Numbered from the stretch's first letter, positions 41,789-50,206 are shown. The stretch: DNA of 64,000 bases from Mycobacterium sp. 852002-50816_SCH5313054-b (GCF_001667185.1 NZ_LZIC01000141.1:1-64000); one strand, 5' to 3'. Notes: generated by a model not told the origin, from the letters alone. A program made the numbers and translations.

Positions 41789-42220
41789 TTTGGGCATCAG
41801 TTGCTGACCGATCACGGAGCGGCGATTGCGGGGGCGATCCTGTACCTGTGCGTGGGAGCGGCCGGATATCCGGTCGGTGCCCTGCTCAGCATCATGCTCG
41901 TCGACCGCGTCGAACGACGGATCGCTTCGCTGTCGTCGACGGTGGTGTGGTTTATCGGGACGCTGTTGATTGTTGCGGTGTCGGCCCAGTCGCCATTTCG
42001 GCCGGAAGTTTCCTGGCCGCCGTCGCTTTGGGCTCGTACCTTCAAGTCGCCTACACATTCACAGCCCAAACTTCCCCACCCGCTGGCGGGCCCCTGGATT
42101 CGCTCTGTCCGACGGGCTGGGCGATTCGCCGCGATCGGCTCGACAGGTCTGTGTGCCGGTCTGGTCGCTCTGCTGGGCCCGAACGCGACCGGGCGGCGAC
42201 TAGAGGAGATTTCCGCGTAA
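41789..42220 (+). pseudogene. Degenerate C-terminal remnant of an MFS transporter
   Basis: Four MFS-like segments run in order but in changing frames. FGHQLLTDHGAAIAG through GYPVGALLSIMLVDRVERR is frame 2 (to about 41985). FLAAVALGSYLQVAYTFTAQ is frame 1 (41992-42069). FPTRWRAPGFALSDGLGD is frame 3 (42069-42122). Then GLVALLGPNATGRRLEEISA and a stop return to frame 2 at 42220. Together they read as the last ~130 residues of a metabolite-type MFS permease. At least three frameshifts make it non-functional, and the N-terminal two-thirds is absent. Confidence 0.82.
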
Positions 42221-42661
42221 TCGGCTGTCACCGCACGAGACGGTAGCGCTGCGTGGCAAGCAGGTCCTCGGCCGACGGGCGTGGATCTGCCGGTCGTAAT
42301 CTCAGCGCCGGTACGGGATTCGACGCGCGCCGCGTCCGAGGCCGGCCGCAGCCCGGTGCGTGGACCGGCGTCGCGCCTATAGCTCTGCTACCTCTACCCT
42401 GACCCGTCGCGCCGGGCTAGGGTGACACTGCGGAGGCGGACCGAGCCGCCGTTGGGGGCGCGAGGTCGCAATTACTACAGGTACTACAGGCCGATGTGGT
42501 TGTGCGGGAGGTCCGTTGGACGGTCGCCGGTGTTCCGAGCGCGACGAGGGTCGATGGGTGAGCGATCTTTATTGCGCATGGCACGGTGCGCATGCTGTCG
42601 CGGTCGTCCAGGGCGGACATAAATCGACCTTATTGGTTGACCTGCAAACGAAAGGGTTTTG
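42221..42661. other. Intergenic region upstream of the NHase-like operon
   Basis: About 440 bp with no supported gene. It includes a direct repeat CTACAGG (42476 and 42484 area) and two copies of GCGCATG (42575-42595) close to the operon start, which could be regulatory. No palindrome strong enough to call was seen. It probably contains the promoter of the 42662 operon. Confidence 0.4.
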
Positions 42662-43498
42662 ATGGGTACGGCCGCGGAGCGTGCAGCGCAATTGGATCTC
42701 GTCGCCCGACTCAAGTCGGCATATCCGGAGCTTCCGGACGCACCGACACCCGACATGCTGGACCACCGGCGTATTACCGCGTACCTGAAGCCGGTCCATG
42801 ACGTGGGCGGCGAGCCGGATGTGCCGATGAGGTACGAGAACAAGCAGTATGAGCTGTGGGAACACATGACCTATGTCATCTGCGAAGTACTCGCTTGGCG
42901 AGGGATCTGGCTGTCTGAAGAGCGTCGCCGGATAGGCAACGTCGACGTCGGTCGGGCCGAATATCTGGGGCTGCCCTACTACGGCCGCTGGCTGTTGGCC
43001 GTCGCCCGTGTCCTCGTGGAGAAGCACCACATCGGGCTGACCGAACTAAGCGAGCGGATGGCCGACGTCCGCAGCCGCTACGAGGGGGGCCTCGCCGGAA
43101 AGACGTTGCAGGCGTCCCCGAAGTCCGAAGGCGACGGGTCGGAGGTCAAACGCAACAAGCACCACAAACGCGCTGTGGGAAAAGGCGATCCGCAGGTCTA
43201 TGCCGGTCAGGCCGGGCACCCGAGGTTCAAGGTCGGCGACGTGGTGGTGGTACGAGAGCTCCCGGTGATCTTCTACACCCGCACCCCGGAGTACGTGCGC
43301 GGCGCGACAGGCGAGATCGCGGCGGTGGCCTACGAAAGCCCGGCCGCCGAGGATGAGACCTGGGACCGCCCCGCGACACCGGAATGGTTCTACGTCGTCA
43401 GGTTCAACATGTCCGAGCTGTGGTACGGCTACACCGGAACCTCCGATGACGTCATTCAGACCGAGATTCCCGAACACTGGCTGCAAGCCGCTCATTGA
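42662..43498 (+). CDS. Nitrile hydratase/thiocyanate hydrolase beta-type subunit
   Basis: 278 residues from the ATG at 42662, with AAAGGG upstream. After a ~45-residue extension comes the beta-subunit N-terminal signature HDVGG (residues 46-50) and helices YELWEHMTYVICEVLAWRG and GRWLLAVARVLVEKHHIGL. A basic linker (KRNKHHKRAVGK) leads to the SH3-like C-terminal domain FKVGDVVVVRELPVIFYTRTPEYVRGATG and WFYVVRFNMSELWYG. Both halves, split into two subunits in thiocyanate hydrolases, are fused as in nitrile hydratase. It pairs with the alpha-type subunit encoded 22 bp downstream. Confidence 0.87.
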   Translation: MGTAAERAAQLDLVARLKSAYPELPDAPTPDMLDHRRITAYLKPVHDVGGEPDVPMRYENKQYELWEHMTYVICEVLAWRGIWLSEERRRIGNVDVGRAEYLGLPYYGRWLLAVARVLVEKHHIGLTELSERMADVRSRYEGGLAGKTLQASPKSEGDGSEVKRNKHHKRAVGKGDPQVYAGQAGHPRFKVGDVVVVRELPVIFYTRTPEYVRGATGEIAAVAYESPAAEDETWDRPATPEWFYVVRFNMSELWYGYTGTSDDVIQTEIPEHWLQAAH

Positions 43499-43520
43499 GA
43501 GCCGCGGAAAGGAATTTCGC

Positions 43521-44228
43521 GTGACTGACCACGACCACGACCACGAGCGCACAGTCGCGCCGATGGTCGACGAGATCACCGACTTCGAAGTTCTCGAGAT
43601 CGCTCTGCGTGAATTGTGTATTGAGAAGGGCATTTTCACTGCCGAGGAACATCGCCGCTTCACCGAGTTCGCCGAACAGATCGGCCCCACTCCCGCGGCA
43701 CGTTTGGTGGCCAGGGCGTGGCTGGACGCCGAGTTCAAGGAGCTTGCGCTCGCCGAACCGATGACGGCCAGCAAAGAGGTCGGTGTCGACTGGATGGAGC
43801 CGACCGGTTTCGGCACGCCCAGCGACTTCACCGCGTTCAAGATCCTCGCCGACACGCCAACGGTGCATAACGTGATCGTTTGCGCGTTGTGCTCTTGCTA
43901 TCCGCGGCCGATCCTCGGCAACTCGCCGGAGTGGTATCGCACGCCTAACTACCGCCGGCGCATGGTCCGCTGGCCACGTCAGGTTCTCGCGGAATTCGGG
44001 CTCTACCTCCCCGACGAAATCTCCATCCACGTACAGGATTCCAACCAAAAGCACCGGTTCATGGTGATGCCGATGCGTCCCGACGGCACCGACGGCTGGG
44101 ACGAAGACCAGCTCGTGGAAATCATCACCCGCGACTGCTTGATCGGTGTCGCTCTGCCGAAGGCCGGCGTCACCTCCAACGTGATCACCGACACCCGTCC
44201 CGCGATCCACCCGGGGACCACCGGATGA
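43521..44228 (+). CDS. Nitrile hydratase alpha / thiocyanate hydrolase gamma-type metal subunit
   Basis: 235 residues from a GTG with GGAAAGGA eight bases upstream. The metal-claw motif is V-Cys121-A-L-Cys124-S-Cys126-Y, with the Cys pair that is oxidised to sulfenate/sulfinate in the family and carries Co3+ or Fe3+. The following PRPILGNSPEWYR and late TRDCLIGVALPK look more like thiocyanate hydrolase gamma than classical nitrile hydratase. The residue between the first two metal cysteines is Ala where Thr (Co) or Ser (Fe) is usual. An N-terminal Asp/His run (residues 3-9) may bind metal. Its stop overlaps the next gene (ATGA). Confidence 0.9.
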   Translation: MTDHDHDHERTVAPMVDEITDFEVLEIALRELCIEKGIFTAEEHRRFTEFAEQIGPTPAARLVARAWLDAEFKELALAEPMTASKEVGVDWMEPTGFGTPSDFTAFKILADTPTVHNVIVCALCSCYPRPILGNSPEWYRTPNYRRRMVRWPRQVLAEFGLYLPDEISIHVQDSNQKHRFMVMPMRPDGTDGWDEDQLVEIITRDCLIGVALPKAGVTSNVITDTRPAIHPGTTG

Positions 44229-44596
44229 GCGCGGCGTCAGATTCTGGCGCACTCAGCGACGCGTATATCGCGGCCCTCGAGGAAATCGTCGAGCGCAATC
44301 AAGTCTGGCCGCGAATGGCGGCCAAGTACGGCGTCGAGAATCCCGTGCCGCCGTGGAAGACCAGCCTCGACGGCCTCTGCGACGCCCTCGATCGCGCCGC
44401 ATGCGACGCAAACATCCCTAGTTTCAAAGAGCGGCGCGATGAGGAAGACGCGCTGTCCGCGACCGTCTACGCGAACTTGCCCTACCCGGAGAACCAACTC
44501 CTGGCGCTGGCGCACTCCCTGGTGGTGCGCGGCATCCTGGATGAGGCCGAACTGCGACAACGGCTCGTCAAAATCCGCGCGAGACTCGAAGCCTGA
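44225..44596 (+). CDS. NHase-family small subunit or accessory protein
   Basis: 123 residues. The C-terminal half (LPYPENQLLALAHSLVVRGILDEAELRQRL) resembles the beta N-terminal helices at 42662 (LPYYGRWLLAVARVLVEKHHIGLTEL), so it is a beta-N-like module. It could be a third structural subunit, as in the three-chain thiocyanate hydrolase, or an activator helping metal insertion, as small homologs do for nitrile hydratases. No cobalt or iron chaperone gene follows. Overlap with the alpha gene means coupled translation. Confidence 0.75.
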   Translation: MSAASDSGALSDAYIAALEEIVERNQVWPRMAAKYGVENPVPPWKTSLDGLCDALDRAACDANIPSFKERRDEEDALSATVYANLPYPENQLLALAHSLVVRGILDEAELRQRLVKIRARLEA

Positions 44597-44678
44597 CCGG
44601 CACTCCTAGCTCACGGGCGCCAGTCGGGTGCGTGCGCGCTCGCCCAACCTTCGCGCGCGGCGTCCAGCGCACCGATAC

Positions 44679-44710
44679 CGCGACACTGAAACCACGCATA
44701 CGACACGCCG
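44679..44710. repeat. 32-bp dispersed repeat, copy 2 (degenerate)
   Basis: It begins CGCGACAC and ends CGACACGCCG, with 14 bases between as in the other copies. Roughly 24 of 32 positions match the 59249 copy. It lies between the convergent NHase-like operon and ephF. Confidence 0.5.
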
Positions 44711-44727
44711 AAAAGCGCCGCAACGGT

Positions 44728-45618
44728 TTATGTTTCGGCGCGCAGGAAGGACCTGAGTCGGTCGAGAACCAGCTCGGGCCGCTCCTCGACGATCCAGTGG
44801 CCGGCGCCCTCGACGACCTCGACGTCGAAATCGGTGATGCGGTCGGCGTATCCGTCCAGCAGATCGACTGTGAGCACGGGATCTTTCGTGCCGCACAGCC
44901 AGCGGACCGGCACCTCCACGCGGGCGTCGTTGTATTCGCCGCGCAGCCAGCTGAACAGCTCGGTGCTCAGGAAGGTGCGATACCACCGCGAGCCCGCCAA
45001 CGCGTGCCCGGGCTGGCGCATGCACTCGATGTAGAAGCGGACGTCGTCCTCGGGCACCAGGTAGTCCCCGCCGACCCACGAGGCCAGCATCCGGTAAAAC
45101 CGGGCCTTCGGATCGCCGACCACGCGCGGGCCGATCACCGGCAGCGCTATCGGGACCTGGTACCAGAACCGCCAGACGTTGCGCAGCAGCTTGATGTTGG
45201 GCTTGGTCCATGGCGCGGAGGTGTTCATCCCGAAAAATCCGGTGACCTTCTCCGGATGGCGCAGCATCATGGTGAACGCGACCGGACCGCCCCAGTCGTG
45301 GGCGGCCAGTTTGACGGTCGCGACGCCCAACCGGTCCAGGACCGCGGCCAGGTCGTCGGCCATGTCGTTCTTGAGGTATCGGGACGGTGGCGCCGAGCTC
45401 CACCCCGCGCCCCGCAGGTCGGGGCACAGCACGCGGTAGCCATCGGCGGCAAGCGGACCGATCAGTTCGTGCCACTCCCACCAGTTCTGGGGAAAGCCGT
45501 GCACCAGCATCACCGCGGGCCCATGGGCGGGACCCGCGTCCGCGACGTGGATGGTGACACCGTCCCCGAGCTCGATGTACCTGTGTTCGACACCGTCCAG
45601 CGCGGGCATTGCGACCAT
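44728..45618 (-). CDS. ephF: Epoxide hydrolase EphF
   Basis: 296 residues of the alpha/beta-hydrolase fold. The oxyanion region is HGFPQ (residues 40-44), the nucleophile is Asp108 in AAHDWGG, and the late catalytic His lies in GAGHWIVEERP. An aspartate nucleophile identifies an epoxide hydrolase, opening epoxides to diols via a covalent ester, rather than an esterase. It is cytoplasmic. Orthologous to Rv0134, but here separated from the Rv0133-like gene by about 8 kb of other genes. The start is the upstream of two closely spaced ATGs. Confidence 0.92.
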   Translation of the reverse strand: MVAMPALDGVEHRYIELGDGVTIHVADAGPAHGPAVMLVHGFPQNWWEWHELIGPLAADGYRVLCPDLRGAGWSSAPPSRYLKNDMADDLAAVLDRLGVATVKLAAHDWGGPVAFTMMLRHPEKVTGFFGMNTSAPWTKPNIKLLRNVWRFWYQVPIALPVIGPRVVGDPKARFYRMLASWVGGDYLVPEDDVRFYIECMRQPGHALAGSRWYRTFLSTELFSWLRGEYNDARVEVPVRWLCGTKDPVLTVDLLDGYADRITDFDVEVVEGAGHWIVEERPELVLDRLRSFLRAET

Positions 45619-45651
45619 GTGTTGAGAAGGTACTCGATGCCTTAAAACCGA

Positions 45652-46887
45652 CTAACCCAGGAACCGCTCCACGTAAGGCGCGAAGCGTGCCCGCAGGCTG
45701 TCCTCCGTGAGCCCGAACATCTCGTAAGACGTTTCGACGTTTCCCAGCCGACCGCGCTGGTGGCCCGACAGGTAGTCGGCGACCGCCCCGCGCGCCGGTT
45801 CGGTGAACGGCTCGCCGGCCAGGGCGTATACCCGCTCGGCGACGCCGAGTTCGTCGGCCATGAAATCGTCGAAGCGAATGTCGACCGAGCGTTCCGGACC
45901 GATCGTGTCGCGGTCGCGGACGAGCGCCGCCAGCATCCGGTCGAGCCGCTCGACCCAGTAGCCCGCGATCTGCGGCACTGGCACTGGCGAGCGGTGCATG
46001 CGCGCCGAGTAGGTGATCATCGCGATCATCGAAAGCGCCACGGGGACCGGGTCGCGGTGGGTGAACACGACGATGCTGCCGGGGAACACGCGGTCCAGCA
46101 CCGGCACCTGCTCGAGGTGCTGGGGCGACTTGAGCAGCCAACGCCGGCCGCCGCGCAGGAACTGCATGGCCTTGAGTTGCCGGGCGAGGTATTCGTAGTG
46201 CGGCGTCTGGTCGTGGGACTGGTAATAGTCGCGCCAGCGCGGCACCTCGGCCAGCGTTTCGAAGAGCATCGTCGAAAAGTCGTTGGCCAGCAGCTGGATT
46301 TCTTCGTGCACGTGATCGGTGGTCATCTCGTGCATCAGCGGGAAATACGGCATCACGGTGTTGATCACCCCGACCCCGACGTCCATCCGCACCCGCCGCG
46401 GGTCGGGCTCGAGGCCCGCCTCCTGCGGCAGCGGAAACGGTTCGACACTCTCCCAGTACGGCATGGTGCGGAAGGTGGGCGCCGACGCCAGCAGGTTGTG
46501 CAGATGTGTGGTGCCGGTGCGGGGCAGACCGGCGATCACGATCGGCGGCACCAGCTCGATGTCGTCGATCTCGGGATGCCTGCCCAACAGGTCGGTGAAC
46601 AGGAGCCGGTTCTTGAGCAATTGCAGCAGCTGCGCGTAGAAGTTGACCGCGCCCGCCGCGTGCAACCCGTCGATCTCGCGCAGCGCGGCGAGGTAGACAT
46701 CGAGCCGTTCCCGATAGTCCTCCGGACCGAAATCGGCGAGTCCGGTATCGGCCGCGGCCCCGGTATGCAGCGCGTCGGCATCCAGCGGACAGTCCGGCGC
46801 CAGCGTGGCCATCATGTCCAGAATTTGCTGCGCCTCGGGGCTGAACCGGGGCTGGGCGAGGTCGTCAAGGCGAACGGCGTCGGTCAC
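45652..46887 (-). CDS. PAPS-dependent sulfotransferase
   Basis: 411 residues from a GTG. The 5'-phosphosulfate-binding loop is IAGLPRTGTT (residues ~116-125) and the 3'-phosphate region VVFTHRDPVPVALS follows in the middle, as in the Sulfotransfer_3 group common in mycobacteria. It transfers sulfate from PAPS to a lipid or sterol-like acceptor in related enzymes. A TetR gene starts 28 bp away divergently and likely controls it. Confidence 0.9.
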   Translation of the reverse strand: MTDAVRLDDLAQPRFSPEAQQILDMMATLAPDCPLDADALHTGAAADTGLADFGPEDYRERLDVYLAALREIDGLHAAGAVNFYAQLLQLLKNRLLFTDLLGRHPEIDDIELVPPIVIAGLPRTGTTHLHNLLASAPTFRTMPYWESVEPFPLPQEAGLEPDPRRVRMDVGVGVINTVMPYFPLMHEMTTDHVHEEIQLLANDFSTMLFETLAEVPRWRDYYQSHDQTPHYEYLARQLKAMQFLRGGRRWLLKSPQHLEQVPVLDRVFPGSIVVFTHRDPVPVALSMIAMITYSARMHRSPVPVPQIAGYWVERLDRMLAALVRDRDTIGPERSVDIRFDDFMADELGVAERVYALAGEPFTEPARGAVADYLSGHQRGRLGNVETSYEMFGLTEDSLRARFAPYVERFLG

Positions 46888-46898
46888 GGCGACTTATG

Positions 46899-46916
46899 TT
46901 ACTCTCGGTTTCGTAA
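46899..46916. promoter_or_regulatory. Short divergent operator, sulfotransferase / tetR
   Basis: The 28-bp gap between divergent starts holds TTAC-N10-GTAA (46899-46916), whose right arm touches the TetR ATG. The gap is so short that both transcripts are probably leaderless. The arms are only four bases. Confidence 0.4.
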
Positions 46917-47491
46917 TGGTAGTGGATTTTGGCCGACCCCGTGACCCACGCATCGACGGCGCGGTGCTGAGCGCGACCGTCGACCTGCTCGCCGAGACGG
47001 GTTATGCCGGGCTGCTGGTCTCCGCGATCGCCGAACGGGCCGGCACCAGCAAACCCGCGATCTATCGGCGCTGGCCGAGCAAGGCGCACCTCGTCCACGA
47101 GGCGGTGTTCCCGATCGGCGCGGCGACCGAGCTGCCCGATACCGGAACGTTGCCCGGGGACCTGCGCGAAATGGTCCGTCGCTCAATGGCTTTCCTGACG
47201 ACACCGGCCGCCCGGTCGGCGCTGCCCGGCCTGGTCGGTGAGATGGCAGCGGATCCAACCCTGCATTCGGCGCTGCTGGAGCGGTTCGCCGGCATTATCG
47301 GCGGCGGCCTGGCCGAGTTGCTCGAGCGGGCCGCGGGCCGCGGCGAGGTCCGGCCCGACGTGACCGCCGCCGAGCTAACCGAGGCCATTGCCGGCATCAC
47401 GCTCATCGGCCTGTTGACCCGCGTCGCCGAACTCGACGATGCGTGGGTCGATCGCACCACCGCCTTGCTTCTGAAGGGAATCAGCGCATGA
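46916..47491 (+). CDS. TetR family regulator
   Basis: 191 residues from the ATG at 46916, probably leaderless. The HTH lies at residues ~14-60 (LSATVDLLAETGYAGLLVS ... TSKPAIYRRWPSKAHL). The C-terminal half contains conserved TetR-type helices. It overlaps the DUF1214 gene by ATGA, so the two are cotranscribed, and is divergent from the sulfotransferase gene. Its neighbourhood beside ephF and the cyp138 backbone is reminiscent of Rv0135c, but orthology is uncertain. Confidence 0.88.
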   Translation: MVVDFGRPRDPRIDGAVLSATVDLLAETGYAGLLVSAIAERAGTSKPAIYRRWPSKAHLVHEAVFPIGAATELPDTGTLPGDLREMVRRSMAFLTTPAARSALPGLVGEMAADPTLHSALLERFAGIIGGGLAELLERAAGRGEVRPDVTAAELTEAIAGITLIGLLTRVAELDDAWVDRTTALLLKGISA

Positions 47492-48591
47492 CGCACGAAT
47501 CGACGGCCGCATGGAAAGAGCTACTGGCCGCCCTCGGTGATCTGGATCGCGGCTTCCTCGAAGGCGATCGGGCGGTGACCGATGACCGTCACATCGCCGA
47601 CGGCTACCGCACGCTCGCCACCACGCTGGGCGTCGCCCTGGATGCCTATCTGTTCCCCGAACCCGGCCGACCGCAGTTCGTCGCGGTGAACACGCCGTTC
47701 CGCCGGGACCGCCGCTGGGGCGGCGACAATACCGACGCGTATTACTTCCTGTGCCCGGTCGATCCGAAGCGGCGCTACCACATCAGCGGCAATCGCGGTG
47801 ACAGCGTGTACTTTTCGGTGACTGCCTACAACGAGCCGTCACCGGGGGCCTGGTCGGACCGGGTGGTATCGATAGTCCGCGACAGTGACCTCGCAATCGA
47901 CGCCGACGGCAACTTCAGCTTCGAATTCCCCCCGACACCCGACGCGGACGTGCTGATGACACGCGACTATCAGGCCGACCCACTGACCGGCCGCCCGGTC
48001 GTCTGGCACATCGAGGCGCTCGACGAACCGGATCCGATTCGGCACGGCGACGCCGAGACGGCCGCGAGCCTGCGGGCGGCCGCCACCTGGCTGCGCACGA
48101 TGTTCGCCATCGTCCCGCTGGCCGTCGGTGAGCGCGTTGACGACGAGCATGCGCTCGGGCACGAGACCGCCCATGCCGCAAACGAATTCGCCCACCCCTA
48201 TCAGGTGCCGGACGCCAACTTCGGCTGGTCGGCGCGCGACGCGTGCTACTCCTACGGCAGCTTCGTGCTCGACGACGACGAGGCTCTGGTGATCACGCAC
48301 CGACCGCCGGCGTGCCGATTCTGGAACATGGTGGTGTGGAACCAGTTCATGGCCACGTACGGCGCCGCCGATGCTCGCTGCTCGGTCAACGGGCACAGCG
48401 CCGTGCTCAACGGCGACGGCACGGTAACCGTCGTCTTGTCCCACACGACAACCGCCCACCCGAATTCGCTGACCACGCTGGGCTATCCGCGAGGCAACCT
48501 CGCCTTCCGCTGGTTCCTGGCCGATGGGGTGCCAGAGCGCCCCGAGGTGAAACTGGTCAAGCTCTCCGCGGCGCCGACAACCGTGGATTAA
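47488..48591 (+). CDS. DUF1214 domain protein
   Basis: 367 residues from the ATG at 47488, overlapping the TetR stop. The C-terminal ~110 residues are a DUF1214 domain (YGSFVLDDDEALVITHRPPA, RFWNMVVWNQFMATYG, LSHTTTAHPNSLTTLGYPRG). The N-terminal two-thirds is the matching beta-rich portion with KRRYHISGNRGDSVYFSVT. The family's biochemistry is unknown. Coupling with a TetR and sulfotransferase locus hints at a lipid-modifying role (inference). Its TAA overlaps the convergent LLM stop within TTAA. Confidence 0.82.
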   Translation: MTHESTAAWKELLAALGDLDRGFLEGDRAVTDDRHIADGYRTLATTLGVALDAYLFPEPGRPQFVAVNTPFRRDRRWGGDNTDAYYFLCPVDPKRRYHISGNRGDSVYFSVTAYNEPSPGAWSDRVVSIVRDSDLAIDADGNFSFEFPPTPDADVLMTRDYQADPLTGRPVVWHIEALDEPDPIRHGDAETAASLRAAATWLRTMFAIVPLAVGERVDDEHALGHETAHAANEFAHPYQVPDANFGWSARDACYSYGSFVLDDDEALVITHRPPACRFWNMVVWNQFMATYGAADARCSVNGHSAVLNGDGTVTVVLSHTTTAHPNSLTTLGYPRGNLAFRWFLADGVPERPEVKLVKLSAAPTTVD

Positions 48592-49628
48592 ACCTCGCGG
48601 ACCAGCTCGATCGCCCGGCCCAGGGTGCTCAGTTTGGCATCCAGTGTGTCCCCGGCGGGATACAGGCGCACGGTGTTGACGCCGGCGTCACGCCAGACGG
48701 CGAGCCGGGATCGCACCATCGCCTCGGTGCCGATGAGCGTGGTGGCCAGCACCATTTCGTCGGTCACCAGCCCTGCCGCGCCGTCGCGGTCGCCGCGCTG
48801 CCAGCGCTGGCGGACCTCGGCGGCCACGTCGGCCCAGCCCTGGCGGCTGTAGGCCCGGTTATAGAAGTTCGTGCTCGACGACCCCATGCCACCGAGGCTG
48901 AAGGCGAGCTCCTTTTTGCGGCCCGCCAGCGTGCCGCGCAGCTCGTCTTCGTCCGCGGCGAAGGCGACCTCGGCGCCCTGGCAGATGTCGATGTCGGCGC
49001 GGCCGCGGCCGGCGACCGCCAGCCCCTCGTCGAGGTGCGAGAAGTAGGCATCGTCGGCGCCCTCCGGCACGAAGCTGGTGCCCAGCCAGCCGTCGGCGAT
49101 CCGCCCGGTCAGCCGCAGCATCGCCGGCGACAGCGCGGCCAGGTAGATCGGAATGCTGTGCTCGGCCCGGGTGGACAACCGCATGGGCACCACCTCACCG
49201 CCGGGCCGCGGGATTTGGAATTCCGTTCCGGAGTAGGAGATCTTGCCTCCGCCGAACGCCTGCCGCACGACGTCGACGGTCTCGGCGATACGCGCCAGCG
49301 GCCGGCTGAACGAGACGCCGTGCAGGCCCTCGATCACCTGTGGGCCCGACGCCCCCAGCCCCAGCAGGAATCGCCCGTTCGAGAGGTTGGACAGCGTGAT
49401 CGCGGTCTGGGCGACCAGGACGGGCGACCGGGTGCCGACCTGCAGGATGCCGGAACCGAGCAGCATCCGGTCGGTCCGCGCCGCGAGGTAGCCCAGCGCC
49501 GACGGCGCGTCCGCACCCCACGCCTCGGCCACCCAGCAAACGTCGAGACCCAGCTTCTCCGCTTCGACAACGAGGGTGGCGACTTCGGTTGCGGCGCCGG
49601 ATAACTCGACCGTCGTCGCCGTCCGCAT
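48588..49628 (-). CDS. LLM-class F420-dependent oxidoreductase
   Basis: 346 residues from the ATG at 49628, which overlaps the SRPBCC stop by one base (TGATG). It has the luciferase-like barrel: VVEAEKLGLDVCWVAEAWG, GSGILQVGTRSPVLVAQTA, LSNGRFLLGLGASGPQV and DGWLGTSFVPEG. It is a probable F420-dependent reductase. The gene is last after desaturase-reductase and SRPBCC genes on the same strand, so it may work on the same lipid substrate. The substrate is unknown. Confidence 0.88.
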   Translation of the reverse strand: MRTATTVELSGAATEVATLVVEAEKLGLDVCWVAEAWGADAPSALGYLAARTDRMLLGSGILQVGTRSPVLVAQTAITLSNLSNGRFLLGLGASGPQVIEGLHGVSFSRPLARIAETVDVVRQAFGGGKISYSGTEFQIPRPGGEVVPMRLSTRAEHSIPIYLAALSPAMLRLTGRIADGWLGTSFVPEGADDAYFSHLDEGLAVAGRGRADIDICQGAEVAFAADEDELRGTLAGRKKELAFSLGGMGSSSTNFYNRAYSRQGWADVAAEVRQRWQRGDRDGAAGLVTDEMVLATTLIGTEAMVRSRLAVWRDAGVNTVRLYPAGDTLDAKLSTLGRAIELVREV

Positions 49629-50152
49629 CAACGCACTCCGCGTTCGGCCAGCCTCTTGAGCGCGGCGAGCGTCTTGGTGATCGCGGCTTCGAATTCCCGC
49701 ATCCGCACGAACACGATCTTTTCTTCCTTGTCGGGCATCGAGTCGATGGCCACCGAGAGCCCCGAGCGTCCCGGACCCATCCGCATCCAGAAGCTCAGCA
49801 GGGTGCCACCGTCGCGGGGCTTCAGCCGGAATCGCCACGTCGCCGACGGGTTATCGATTTCGCCCACCGCCCAGGCGAATTCGCGCGGGCGGTCGCACGC
49901 GACGATCTGCGAGGTGGTGCTCCACTGCCCGAACGCCTCGTGCTCGTTATGGCCGACGAAGCGGGCGCCGGTCCGGGGCCGATCCGCTCCGTCCGCCCAT
50001 TCCACGGCCTTCAACTCGTTGCTGAACGTCGGCATCAGCTCGATGTCGGAGACCAGGTCCCAGACACGCTCCGGGTCGGCGTCAATCCACGTCGAGGCCT
50101 CGACCGTCGGGGTGTCCGCGTAGCGCGCGCCGGTCCATTCCACGCACCTCAT
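49628..50152 (-). CDS. SRPBCC (START-like) family protein
   Basis: 174 residues: VEASTWIDADPERVWDLVSDIELMPTFSNELKAVEW is the typical first strand and helix, with later strands ATWRFRLKPRDGGTLLSFWM. It binds a hydrophobic ligand in relatives. It is translationally coupled to the LLM gene downstream and lies 54 bp after the desaturase. It is not closely similar to the SRPBCC protein at 4598. Confidence 0.82.
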   Translation of the reverse strand: MRCVEWTGARYADTPTVEASTWIDADPERVWDLVSDIELMPTFSNELKAVEWADGADRPRTGARFVGHNEHEAFGQWSTTSQIVACDRPREFAWAVGEIDNPSATWRFRLKPRDGGTLLSFWMRMGPGRSGLSVAIDSMPDKEEKIVFVRMREFEAAITKTLAALKRLAERGVR

Positions 50153-50206
50153 TGTCCCCCGCTTCGGGCCCGAGGCAATGCTCCGGTGCGAAGCGGGACA
50201 GAGACG

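Noticed and set aside
41598..41807. Plus-strand ORF of 69 codons before the MFS remnant
   Set aside because: No family features or ribosome site; it runs into the remnant in another frame.
44606..46141. Minus-strand open frame of 511 codons across ephF and the sulfotransferase
   Set aside because: It overlaps two supported genes in another frame of the same strand and is Arg/Gly-rich without motifs.
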